Assembly (NCBI GenBank): GCA_026707325.1
Contig: JAPOXA010000032.1
Location: forward strand, 1 to 52,542
DNA length: 52,542 nucleotides
Direction: 5' to 3'
DNA from: Acidobacteriota bacterium
Lineage (GTDB): Bacteria; Acidobacteriota; Thermoanaerobaculia; Multivoradales; Multivoraceae
The notes under the pieces were generated by a model. It saw only the letters and a program-made list of their open reading frames with translations. It was not told the DNA's origin and ran no database searches. Every line of letters starts with the position of its first letter. Position 1 is the stretch's first letter. A program made the translations under genes and the position numbers. Shown one piece after another: positions 24,386 to 32,207 of the stretch.

Positions 24386-27300
24386 TCAGTGCGCGTCCTC
24401 GCCGTGGCCGGCGTCGTCGCCGCCGTCGTGGTCTTCGGCAGGCGGCGGCGCCGGCGTGATCTCCCGGTTCGGGTGGCGGATCTTCGCGAGGTAGGTCGTC
24501 CGGGGCTTCGTGTGCAGGTCGTCGAGCAACTTGTAGTTGCGGGGACTGGCCTTCGCCTGGGAAACGCCGCTGGCGGCATCCGTGATGTCGCCGAAGCGGA
24601 TCGCCTCGGCCGGACAGGCCTGCTGGCAGGCGGTGACCACGTCGCCGTCGGCCAGGGGCCGGCCGTCCTGCTTGGCGTCGACCTTCGCCCGGCTGATGCG
24701 CTGGACGCAGTACGTGCACTTCTCCATGACGCCCCGGGAACGGATCGTGACGTCCGGGTTCTTGCCCAGCTTCATCACCTCGGGAGTGTCCTTGGTGAAG
24801 TTGAAGTAGTTGAAGCGCCGCACCTTGTAGGGGCAGTTGTTCGAGCAGTAGCGGGTGCCGATGCAACGGTTGTAGACCATCGCGTTCAGCCCTTCGCTGT
24901 CGTGCACGGTGGCCGCGACCGGGCAGACCTGCTCGCAGGGCGCGTTCTCGCACTGCATGCAGGGCACCGGCTGGAAGCTCGTCTGCGGCTCGTTGGGGAG
25001 GTCGTGGACGAGGTCCCGGAGCATGCCGGCGGATTCTCCCTCGTCGGAGAAGTAGCGGTCGATGCGGAGCCAGTGCATCTCCCGGCCCTCCATCACCTGC
25101 TCCTTGCCGACGATCGGTACGTTGTTCTCGCTCTGGCAGGCGATCATGCAGGCGTTGCAGCCGACGCAGGCGTTCAGGTCGATCGTCATGCCCCACTGCG
25201 GCGAGTCCTGGTAGGTCCACTCGTCCCACATCGAGTTCTCGTGCGGCTTCTCGCTGTGGGCGGTCGCGAAGTCGGGATGTGCTTCGAAGTAGTCGAGATC
25301 GGCCTCGCGGACGATCGGCCGGCCCTCCATCGAGTGGTGGTCCTGGGTCTGCGCCAGCGGGTAGGTGCCGCCGGTCGGGCTGAGCGCGCCGCGGGCGAGG
25401 TCGGGCGCCTCCGAGGTGCGCAGCAGATAGGCGTTGCGCCCCGGACTGTGGCCCTCGAGGTTGGCGGCGCTCGCGATCCGGCCAGTGAAGTCGCGGCCGT
25501 AGCCGAGGTCGATCGTCACCGTGTTGTCCGCCTGTCCCGGCACCTGCCAGACGGGAAGCTCGAGTTCCCGGCCGCCGGAGGCCACCGTGACGAGGTCCTC
25601 GTTCTCGAGGCCCAGCGCGGCGGCGGTGGCGGGGCTGATCAGGGCGGCGTTGTCCCAGGTCAGCTTGGTCATCGCGTCCGGCAACTCCTGAAGCCAGCCG
25701 TTGTTGGCGAAGCGACCGTCGTGGACCGCCGGGGAACACCGGAAGACGATCTCCAGATCGTCGCCCGCGGCGATCGGTTGGGCGGCTTCGCCGGCGGCGC
25801 GAACCGCGGCGGCGCCATCCTCGGGCGCGATGGCGGGGAGATCGGCCGCCGCCGCGGCGCTGCCGTCCAGCAGGCCGTCGTGCAACACCTTGCGCCAGGC
25901 GACTTCGAACTCGGAGAGCGCGACGGGGAACGGCAGCGACATCGGGTCGACCGGCACGGCCTCTTCCGCCGCTTCGGCCTCTTCGCCGTCGCCCTCCGCG
26001 GCCGCTTCGGCTTCCGCCTCGGTCTCAGACGCGGCGGTCGTGCTTTCCTCGCTGTCCTCCTCAAGCGGCAGGCCGAGGATCCCGGACCAGGTCTCGCGAA
26101 CCAGATCGCGGCCGTCGCGGGACTCGCCCGTTGCGGCCAGGGCGAGCACCTCGACCAGGCTCTTCGCGCCGTAGAGCGGCTCGATCAGGGGCTGCACGAC
26201 GCTCGCCGTGCCGTCGGTGGCCCGGGCGTCGCCCCAGCTCTCCAGATAGTGGGCGAGCGGCAGGTGCCAGCGCGCGAAGCGGCTCGTTTCGTCCCGGTAG
26301 GCGCCGGCGTGGATGACCGCGCCCGTTTCGCCCAGGCTCTCGAGGGCGGCCGGGAAATCGAGGTCGGCGGGAGCGCTGTAGGCCGGGTTGGCGCCCAGGA
26401 TCAGCAGACGGTCGACCGCGTCTTCGCGGATCGCCGACGACAGGGCAGCAAGGTCCGCGTCGCTCGAACTGCCGCTGTCGGGCGTCCGGTGGTAGGTCAC
26501 CGTCGAGCCGGCGTTGCCGAGCGCCGAGTTCAGGACGTAGACGGCGGCGTGGACGGCCGCCGGCTGGCGGTTGCCGGCGACGATCAGGCCGGCGCCCCGG
26601 TGGGCGATGAGGTCCTGCGCCAGTGCGTCGACCCAGGCGTCGTCGATGTCCCCGGCCGGCGTTCCGGCAGCCACCGGCAGTTCCAGGCCGTGACCCGCGA
26701 GCGCGCTGCCAAGGCGGGCGACAAGGGCCGCGACCCGGCCGCTCTGCACCCGCAGGCGGTGGTCCGCGCCCGCCGCGGTCACCGAGTGGACGCCGTCGAC
26801 GGCGTAGTGGCGCAGCATGCTGCCGCCGCCGGCCTCGTTCACGCGCCGTGCCCGGCCGTAGCCCCGGAGGTTGCGGACGCTGTCGCCCTCGGTGCTGAGG
26901 AAGTCGGAATCCAGGGTCAGCAGGACCTTCGCACGGTCCACGTGGTAGACCGCGTGGACGTGGTCTCCGGCGGCGAGCGCCGTCCCCTGGTCGGCGTTCT
27001 CCTCGCTGACCGGCTCCCAGGTCACCCAACGCGCCTGCGGATAGCGGTCGAGCAGCGCTTCCTTGAGCCGGACCAGGGTCGGCGAAGAGGACGGCTCGGC
27101 CAGGATGGCGAAGCCCGTGCCGTCGGCCGCGGGGCCGAGGTCACCTTCGGTCCAGGCGGCCACGAAGTCGTCCCAGGAGGACGCCTCGTCGCCGAAACGT
27201 ACGGACTTTGACCGGTCGGGGTCGTACAGGTCGAGCATCGAGGACTGGGCCCACACGCTCGATGCGCCTTCCGAGAACGGATGGAGTTCGTTGCCTTCGA

Positions 27301-27685
27301 CCTTGGTCGGCCGACCTTCGTGGCTCTCCACCAGCAGACCGAGGGCGCGGCTGCCGAACGGCATCGTCGTGGCATAGGCCAGCGGAACGCCGGGGACCAT
27401 GCCCTCCGGGGCGTCGACGTAGGGAACGATGTGTTCGACCGGGCGGCGGATGATGTCGCAGCCGGTCAGGCCGGCGAGCGAGGCCGTACCACCCAGCATG
27501 GCGAGCACGCTGCGGCGGCTGACGCCGTCCCGCAGCAGTTCGGGCGGCGCTTCCGACGCGCCCTCCGGGAACTCACGCTCCTGGCCGTCGATCTGCCGGA
27601 GGGCGACGGGCCCGGAAACTCCCTGGAGTTGTTCCAGGCTGCGCCAGTAGGTTCTGTCCGGCCGCTTGCCGTTGCCCGCGCTCAT
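24386..27685 (-). CDS. actB: Alternative complex III subunit ActB (molybdopterin-fold / Fe-S fusion)
   Basis: A protein of about 1,099 residues. The N-terminus carries the ActB-typical TYWRSLEQL, then a twin-arginine-like SRRSVLAMLGG and lipobox LTGC. A long region related to molybdopterin oxidoreductases follows but is not expected to bind molybdenum in this family. An acidic Glu/Ala-rich insertion (about 560-590) interrupts it. The last third is a ferredoxin-like domain with four cysteine groups: CVGCNACMIAC, CMQCENAPCEQVC, CIGTRYCSNNC and CTYCVQRI with CQQAC. It would pass electrons among Fe-S clusters on the periplasmic face. I prefer ATG 27685, whose ATGA overlaps the ActA stop, to GTG 27694. 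ActC, its usual quinol-oxidising membrane partner, is not encoded here. Confidence 0.93.
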   Translation of the reverse strand: MSAGNGKRPDRTYWRSLEQLQGVSGPVALRQIDGQEREFPEGASEAPPELLRDGVSRRSVLAMLGGTASLAGLTGCDIIRRPVEHIVPYVDAPEGMVPGVPLAYATTMPFGSRALGLLVESHEGRPTKVEGNELHPFSEGASSVWAQSSMLDLYDPDRSKSVRFGDEASSWDDFVAAWTEGDLGPAADGTGFAILAEPSSSPTLVRLKEALLDRYPQARWVTWEPVSEENADQGTALAAGDHVHAVYHVDRAKVLLTLDSDFLSTEGDSVRNLRGYGRARRVNEAGGGSMLRHYAVDGVHSVTAAGADHRLRVQSGRVAALVARLGSALAGHGLELPVAAGTPAGDIDDAWVDALAQDLIAHRGAGLIVAGNRQPAAVHAAVYVLNSALGNAGSTVTYHRTPDSGSSSDADLAALSSAIREDAVDRLLILGANPAYSAPADLDFPAALESLGETGAVIHAGAYRDETSRFARWHLPLAHYLESWGDARATDGTASVVQPLIEPLYGAKSLVEVLALAATGESRDGRDLVRETWSGILGLPLEEDSEESTTAASETEAEAEAAAEGDGEEAEAAEEAVPVDPMSLPFPVALSEFEVAWRKVLHDGLLDGSAAAAADLPAIAPEDGAAAVRAAGEAAQPIAAGDDLEIVFRCSPAVHDGRFANNGWLQELPDAMTKLTWDNAALISPATAAALGLENEDLVTVASGGRELELPVWQVPGQADNTVTIDLGYGRDFTGRIASAANLEGHSPGRNAYLLRTSEAPDLARGALSPTGGTYPLAQTQDHHSMEGRPIVREADLDYFEAHPDFATAHSEKPHENSMWDEWTYQDSPQWGMTIDLNACVGCNACMIACQSENNVPIVGKEQVMEGREMHWLRIDRYFSDEGESAGMLRDLVHDLPNEPQTSFQPVPCMQCENAPCEQVCPVAATVHDSEGLNAMVYNRCIGTRYCSNNCPYKVRRFNYFNFTKDTPEVMKLGKNPDVTIRSRGVMEKCTYCVQRISRAKVDAKQDGRPLADGDVVTACQQACPAEAIRFGDITDAASGVSQAKASPRNYKLLDDLHTKPRTTYLAKIRHPNREITPAPPPAEDHDGGDDAGHGEDAH

Positions 27686-28365
27686 CGGTGGCACGCCGTG
27701 CAGTCTTCAGGAGGCGCCAGCGCCCGTTCCGCGATCGCCAGCTCGGCGAAGGCCTCGTGGTCTCCGGTCGGAATCCACTCCATGTCGGTCACCGCTTCGA
27801 GCGGCCGCAGGTGCGGACCCGGGTCGCGGTGACAGTCGAGGCACCAACTCATGCTCAGAGGCTCCACCTGGGACACGACCTCCATCTCGTGGACCGGACC
27901 GTGGCAGGTCCGGCAGCCGACACCGGCCCCGACATGAACGCTGTGGTCGAAGAACGCGTAGTCGGGAAGGTTGTGGATGCGCACCCAGCGCATCGGACGA
28001 CCCTGTTCGATGCTCTTGCGAATCGGTTCCAGCAGCTCGCTGTCCCGGACGGCGACGTGGTGGCAGTTCATGCAGACCTGGGTCGGGGGGACGTTGGACA
28101 CCGCCGACTCCTCGACCGAGGCGTGGCAGTAACGGCAGTCGAGGCCGAGTTCGCCGACGTGGAGCGCGTGGCTGTAGGGCACGGGCTGCGCCGGCCGGTA
28201 GCCGACATCGGTGTACTCGGGCGAGAAGAAGTACCAGATGCCGCCCGCTACGGCGCCGCCGCCCACTGGCAGGGCAAGCGCCACGTAGAGCGGAACCTTG
28301 AGAGTCCACTTGGGGAAGATCTGTGCCAAAACTCCGTACCCCGAAGCAGGGTATGAGCCCTGCAC
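27682..28365 (-). CDS. actA: Alternative complex III subunit ActA (pentaheme cytochrome c)
   Basis: A 227-residue membrane-anchored multiheme cytochrome. One helix (about 24-45) precedes five CxxCH motifs: CRYCH (77-81), CMNCH (98-102), CRTCH (151-155), CLDCH (175-179) and CTACH (222-226). Heme number, the AQIFPKW N-terminus and the adjacent actB identify ActA. It heads the operon, with a good sigma70-like promoter just upstream. The start is uncertain: GTG at 28365 gives a very short leader, while TTG at 28329 begins right before AQIFPKW and would leave about 48 untranslated bases. In complex III analogues ActA distributes electrons to a cytochrome or oxidase. Confidence 0.92.
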   Translation of the reverse strand: MQGSYPASGYGVLAQIFPKWTLKVPLYVALALPVGGGAVAGGIWYFFSPEYTDVGYRPAQPVPYSHALHVGELGLDCRYCHASVEESAVSNVPPTQVCMNCHHVAVRDSELLEPIRKSIEQGRPMRWVRIHNLPDYAFFDHSVHVGAGVGCRTCHGPVHEMEVVSQVEPLSMSWCLDCHRDPGPHLRPLEAVTDMEWIPTGDHEAFAELAIAERALAPPEDCTACHR

Positions 28366-28383
28366 CCCTCCGAGATCGCGCGG

Positions 28384-28412
28384 AGTGTACAGCGTGCTAT
28401 CGAGGCGGTCAA
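28384..28412 (-). promoter_or_regulatory. Sigma70-like promoter of the act operon
   Basis: On the minus strand TTGACC (28407-28412) and TACACT (28384-28389) are separated by exactly 17 bases, a five-of-six and four-of-six match to the consensus. Transcription would start near 28377. The early transcript can form a UACCC/GGGUA hairpin ahead of the alternative TTG start. Confidence 0.75.
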
Positions 28413-28439
28413 AGCCCGGCGCCCGGATAGGCTCGGATC

Positions 28440-29096
28440 ATGTCCGAGGACCCTCGTTCCGGCCTCGATGGAGGCGCGCGGGAGCCTCGCCGGAGCTTGC
28501 TGAACCCCTGGTTTCTCGCGGCGCTGGCAGGCCTCGTCCTGATCCCGGCGCTCCGGCCGCTGCTCCGGTTCGAACCCGACCCACCGCCGGTCCTGCGGCA
28601 GTTGCCCGACTGGCGACTGGTCGATCAGAACGGTGAGTCGTTCGGCAGCGACGACGTGGCGGGCGAGGCCTACGTTGCCTCCTTCCTGTTCACGCGCTGC
28701 GCCACGGTCTGTCCGCGCCTGACGGCCTCGCTGCGCCAGTTGGAACGGCGCTATCGCGACGAAGGCGTGGATGGCGTGAGGCTGGTGAGCTTCACCGTTG
28801 ATCCGGAGCACGACACGCCGGAGCGGTTGCGCGACTATGCCGGAAGCCGGAGCCTGGACCTGGAGCGCTGGAGTCTCCTCACCGGCGCCGAGCAGGAGGT
28901 GCGTTCGGTGGTCGTCGACGGTTTCGCCTTGCCCATGGGCGAGCGGCTGGACCTCGCCGGCGGTCTGGTCGACGTCGCGCACGCGGCAAGGCTGGCTCTC
29001 GTCGATCGTGACGGCGGCGTCCGCGGCTACTACGCCTCGGACGCGGTGGGGCTGGACGAGGTGTTCCACCGCACCCGGCAGATCCTGGCGGAGTAG
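28440..29096 (+). CDS. SCO1/SenC-family copper chaperone
   Basis: A 218-residue thioredoxin-fold protein with one N-terminal membrane helix (about 23-41) and the copper-binding motif CATVCP (Cys87, Cys91). The distal His expected in the family is in VAHAARLALVDRDGG, and FTVDPEHDTPERL is the characteristic middle block. Sco proteins act in the periplasm to metallate or reduce the CuA centre of cytochrome oxidase subunit II. It is divergent from actA, 27 bases from its promoter, so the two are arranged around one control region. No cox genes are in the window, so its client is either elsewhere or in this cluster. Confidence 0.92.
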   Translation: MSEDPRSGLDGGAREPRRSLLNPWFLAALAGLVLIPALRPLLRFEPDPPPVLRQLPDWRLVDQNGESFGSDDVAGEAYVASFLFTRCATVCPRLTASLRQLERRYRDEGVDGVRLVSFTVDPEHDTPERLRDYAGSRSLDLERWSLLTGAEQEVRSVVVDGFALPMGERLDLAGGLVDVAHAARLALVDRDGGVRGYYASDAVGLDEVFHRTRQILAE

Positions 29097-29097
29097 G

Positions 29098-29224
29098 GCC
29101 GGGACAGCGGGAACGGGCCGACTGGGTACGCCGGCGTCCCCGCCGGCCGCCGCCGCAGGCGGCCGGGAGAACGTCGCCTGCCACAGGCAGGCGTCCTTAT
29201 CCGGCCCGCTCCCGCTGTCCCGGC
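29098..29224. repeat. 23-bp inverted repeat bracketing the convergent gap
   Basis: The arm 29098-29120 is the reverse complement of 29202-29224 with a single mismatch. The left arm starts just after the Sco1 stop; the right arm lies inside the last codons of the diheme cytochrome gene. The 81 bases between hold copy B of the three-hairpin element. It may act as a bidirectional transcription end. Confidence 0.7.
29121..29193 (+). repeat. Three-hairpin intergenic element, copy B
   Basis: ACTGGGTAC, hairpin 1 GCCGGCG-TCCC-CGCCGGC (29130-29147), one base, hairpin 2 GCCGCC-GCA-GGCGGC (29149-29163), linker CGGGAGAACGT, hairpin 3 CGCCTGCC-ACA-GGCAGGCG (29175-29193). Stems 1 and 3 differ from copy A at 24288-24359 but remain fully paired. 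Confidence 0.65.
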
Positions 29225-30321
29225 GGCTCCATCTCCAGGATCCACTGGCGGATCAGGGCCACCGACTCGACGTCGACGAGACCGCGGCCGAGCTCGGGCA
29301 TCATGATGCCGGGGTGCGTCGATTCGATCCGGTAGACGAGGATCGATTCGTCGGGCCTGCCGGGAACGACCCCGTACAGGCGGTCGCCGGTGCCCTGGCC
29401 GGCGGCTACCGGGTGCTTGTAGACGCCAAGCCTGGTCCGGTCCCGGTGTTCCTTGCGCAGGTCGAGGCCCGACGTGCGTCCGCTTCCCTTCAGGTTGTGG
29501 CAATGGGCGCAGTTGATGTCGAGCCAGGTGCGCGCCCGCTCGTCGACGCTGCCGGAGAGCCCGACGTTCCAGACCGGTGCGCGGGGCGTCTCGGCAGCCG
29601 GCGGCGCGCCCTCGAGGAAGCCCAGTCGCCGCCATCGCTCGAGCTGGTTCTCGGAGAGGGTGGAGCCGTCGGTCTCGGCATAGACGAAGTTGCGGTTCAA
29701 CTGCGCGGCCTGGGGACCGATCGGCAGCACCCGCTCGCCGTCCGTCCGGTGGCAGGTCTTGCACTGGTTCGCGTTCGGCACCCGGTACGTGTGCTCGATC
29801 CTCGCGCCTTCGGCATCGATCCAGGACACCTCGAGGGGTCCGCCGACGATGGCGAGTTCAGCGTCGGTCAGTTCGGCGTTCCAGATGTACGGCAGGCCGA
29901 CCCAGCCGCCCTCCTCGTGGACCAGCAGCCTGGTTTCCATCGGCCGCAGACCGTCCTCCGGAATCCGGAAGTCCGCGGGGTAGGCGAAGGTCTTCGAGAT
30001 GACCGTGCCGACCGGGAACTCGAACGGGCCCTCCTCGCGGTACAGCGCGGGCTCGACGTCGCCGTCAGCCCCTTCCGGCAGGCGCACGAAGCGGAACTTC
30101 AGCGCGTAGTCCGAAAACAGCGCCGTGTTCAGGTCGTAGGGTTCGACGCCGGGGGCCGGGATGTGGCTCGCGGGTTCTCCCGTGAACAGGCCCCAGCTCG
30201 AGAGCTTCTCCGGGTAGCGGGCGAACGGCCCCTGCCCTGAACTGCCCTCCCCGGCTCCGCAACCCGCGAGCGCGAGCGCGGCGATCGCCAGTGCCGCGGT
30301 TGGCGCGCTACGGAGCGCCAC
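29197..30321 (-). CDS. SO_2930-family diheme c-type cytochrome lipoprotein
   Basis: A 374-residue lipoprotein with lipobox LALAGC (Cys21) and two heme motifs, CKTCH in NANQCKTCHRTDG and CAHCH in DINCAHCHNLKG. PGRPDESILVYRIES and HPGIMMPELGRG near the C-terminus are typical of this family (TIGR03806-like as I recall it). Members are encoded beside a parallel beta-helix protein, exactly as here. The start is GTG at 30321, which overlaps the stop of the beta-helix gene by 14 bases. Its last codons form the right arm of the inverted repeat described at 29098-29224. Role unknown; a surface or periplasmic redox function is likely. Confidence 0.88.
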   Translation of the reverse strand: MALRSAPTAALAIAALALAGCGAGEGSSGQGPFARYPEKLSSWGLFTGEPASHIPAPGVEPYDLNTALFSDYALKFRFVRLPEGADGDVEPALYREEGPFEFPVGTVISKTFAYPADFRIPEDGLRPMETRLLVHEEGGWVGLPYIWNAELTDAELAIVGGPLEVSWIDAEGARIEHTYRVPNANQCKTCHRTDGERVLPIGPQAAQLNRNFVYAETDGSTLSENQLERWRRLGFLEGAPPAAETPRAPVWNVGLSGSVDERARTWLDINCAHCHNLKGSGRTSGLDLRKEHRDRTRLGVYKHPVAAGQGTGDRLYGVVPGRPDESILVYRIESTHPGIMMPELGRGLVDVESVALIRQWILEMEPPGQRERAG

Positions 30322-31558
30322 CGGTCGCCGCGCCGAGATCGACCGGCTGGGGCACCGCCGGCAGCGCGCCCTGGTGAGCGGCCAGGTCCCTGCTCACGGC
30401 GGGCTCACCGCCCGCGAAGACGGACCCGAGGTCGAGGTTCACGAAGTCGGCGTCGCCGTTGTTCTCGATGTACAGCCGCAGGTCCGCGGGGACCTCGCCT
30501 TCGACCAGCTTGTCCGGGTTCGAAACGCCGTCCCAGACGATGTCCGGGAAGGCGCCGCCCGCGAGGGCGACGAAAGCGTCGGCGAAGTCGCCGTTCGGGC
30601 TCTCGCCGCCGCCGATGAACTCGTTGTCGTGAATGTAGACGCCCTCGGTGTACGGGTCGTAGCCGGGGTCGTTGTAGGTGCGACCGGTCGAGAGGTAGGA
30701 GATGACCGCCAGGTTCGAGTTCTGGTTGTGGTGGATCCGGTTCTCGAACAGCTCGACGTTGTCGCTGGCCATCACGATGATCCCCGAGCCGGCCGGGATC
30801 GTCGACACGATCGCGCCTTCCTTGCCGAAGTTGGGCAGGTTGTTGTCTGTGATGTCGTTGTCGTAGACGCGGGCGTCGCGGCCATCCTTCACGGGCAGTT
30901 CCGGCAGCGAGAAGACGAGCAGGCCGCCGGTGTTGCCGTGGGCCCGGTTGCCGTAGACGTCGGCTCCGGTCGTGTTCTCGATCTCGATGCCGGCCACGTT
31001 CTCCCAGGCTTCGTTGCGACGGACGACGACGTTGGCCGACTGGCCGACGTAGATGCCGGCGTCAGACGCGCCGCGCACGCGGCTGTCCTCGATCAGGACG
31101 TTCGTGACCTGGACCGGGTAGAGCCCGTAGGCGCCGTTGTTCGTGTCGGGCCCGTTCGTCCATTCGACCCGTACGCTCCGGAAGGCGGCTCCGGTCGTGC
31201 CCTCCACCTTGATGCCGTCGCCCCTCGTGTTTTCGACCGCGAGGTTCTCGACCGTGAAGTCGTCGGCGGTCGCGAGAATCCCTTCGCCTCCGGTCCCCGG
31301 GGCCTGCAACGAGAAGTCGAGAATCGTCTCGTCCATCCCCTGGCCGCGCAGGGTCACGCCCTCGACGTCGAGGGACAGGGTAGCGTCGAGTTCGAAGCGT
31401 CCGGCGGCGAGCTCGATGAGCGCTCCCGGCTCGGCCGTCAGCAGCGCTTCCTGGAGCGTCCGGTGGTCGTTGTCTCCAGGACGGAGCGTGGCGTCCTCCT
31501 GCGCGCAGGCGGCAAGCGCGAGCAGGCAGACCGAGGTGAAGAGGAACTGTTGCTTCAT
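30308..31558 (-). CDS. Parallel beta-helix lipoprotein (partner of the diheme cytochrome)
   Basis: A 416-residue lipoprotein starting at ATG 31558 with signal MKQQFLFTSVCLLALAAC (lipobox Cys at 18). The body is a right-handed parallel beta-helix of the pectate-lyase/NosD type, with rung repeats such as GVTLRGQGMDETILDF, FTVENLAVENTRGDGI, NVLIEDSRVRGASDAG, NVVVRRNEAWENVAG and NVELFENRIHHNQNSN. It corresponds to the TIGR03805-like family that is consistently paired with SO_2930-type cytochromes. I set the start at 31558 because upstream frame is antisense-type sequence. The pair probably forms a periplasmic or outer-membrane complex; the substrate is unknown. Confidence 0.88.
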   Translation of the reverse strand: MKQQFLFTSVCLLALAACAQEDATLRPGDNDHRTLQEALLTAEPGALIELAAGRFELDATLSLDVEGVTLRGQGMDETILDFSLQAPGTGGEGILATADDFTVENLAVENTRGDGIKVEGTTGAAFRSVRVEWTNGPDTNNGAYGLYPVQVTNVLIEDSRVRGASDAGIYVGQSANVVVRRNEAWENVAGIEIENTTGADVYGNRAHGNTGGLLVFSLPELPVKDGRDARVYDNDITDNNLPNFGKEGAIVSTIPAGSGIIVMASDNVELFENRIHHNQNSNLAVISYLSTGRTYNDPGYDPYTEGVYIHDNEFIGGGESPNGDFADAFVALAGGAFPDIVWDGVSNPDKLVEGEVPADLRLYIENNGDADFVNLDLGSVFAGGEPAVSRDLAAHQGALPAVPQPVDLGAATGGAP

Positions 31559-31630
31559 GGCTGGGGTTCGTCTCCGGGTCGTTACCGGGGCCGGCGGGAT
31601 CATGCCATGATAGCCGCGAAGGGGGACCTC

Positions 31631-32149
31631 ATGCCGGGGAAGATTGCAACCGCCGCGCTCGTCGCCGGCCTCGCGGGCGCGGTGGCCGCCGGGGACGAAG
31701 GACCGGTTCCCGAGCCGGAACCGATCGGCACGATGAGCGAGCTGATGATCAAGCTCATGTACCCGGCGTCGGACGCGATCCTCTACGTCGAGAGCCGTGC
31801 CCCGGCCAATGAAGTCGAGTGGAACGAACTGCAGGCGCAGGCGCTCATCCTCGCCGAGTCGGCCAACCTGATCATGATGCCGAGTCGCGTGGTCGGCGAC
31901 CGCGACGAGTGGATGCGCGACGCGCGGCTGATGTTCGACGCCGGTGCCGCGGCCTACGAGGCCGCCCTCGAGCAGGACCTCGATGCGCTGATCGCCCTGA
32001 ACGAGCAGGTCTACATGTCCTGCGTCGTATGCCATCGCCGTACGCGGCCGGACTACGGGAGGAACTACAAGCGCTTTGACGATCCGCCGGCCGAGGCCCT
32101 TCCGGCCGCGGAAGAAGCGCCTCCTGCGGAAGAAGGACGGCTGCCTTAG
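31631..32149 (+). CDS. Cytochrome c'-like (class II) periplasmic protein
   Basis: A 172-residue exported protein. A short signal peptide (about 1-20) is followed by an all-helical domain with a single heme motif near the C-terminal end, CVVCH (Cys131, Cys134, His135), the arrangement of class II cytochromes c. An acidic, Pro/Ala-rich tail follows. The start ATG 31631 has a good ribosome site (AAGGGGGA); an in-frame ATG at 31607 is less likely. The gene is divergent from the beta-helix/diheme cytochrome pair, with only 72 bases between starts, so they may be regulated together. Cytochromes c' bind gases such as NO; that role is not shown here. Confidence 0.82.
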   Translation: MPGKIATAALVAGLAGAVAAGDEGPVPEPEPIGTMSELMIKLMYPASDAILYVESRAPANEVEWNELQAQALILAESANLIMMPSRVVGDRDEWMRDARLMFDAGAAAYEAALEQDLDALIALNEQVYMSCVVCHRRTRPDYGRNYKRFDDPPAEALPAAEEAPPAEEGRLP

Positions 32150-32170
32150 GTCCGTTCCGCCAGGCGACGC

Positions 32171-32179
32171 TGCTACGAT
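32171..32179 (+). promoter_or_regulatory. Extended -10 promoter element, hydrolase gene
   Basis: TGCTACGAT, identical to the box at 857-865, lies 29 bases upstream of the ATG at 32208. Here a leader with ribosome site (AGGAGGGCGGAG region) follows it. Confidence 0.5.
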
Positions 32180-32207
32180 GGCGCGCTCAAACCCAGGAGG
32201 GCGGAGC

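Noticed and set aside
28248..29069. Minus-strand frame opposite Sco1
   Set aside because: Sco1 has its copper motif and correct length; the antisense frame has no family features.
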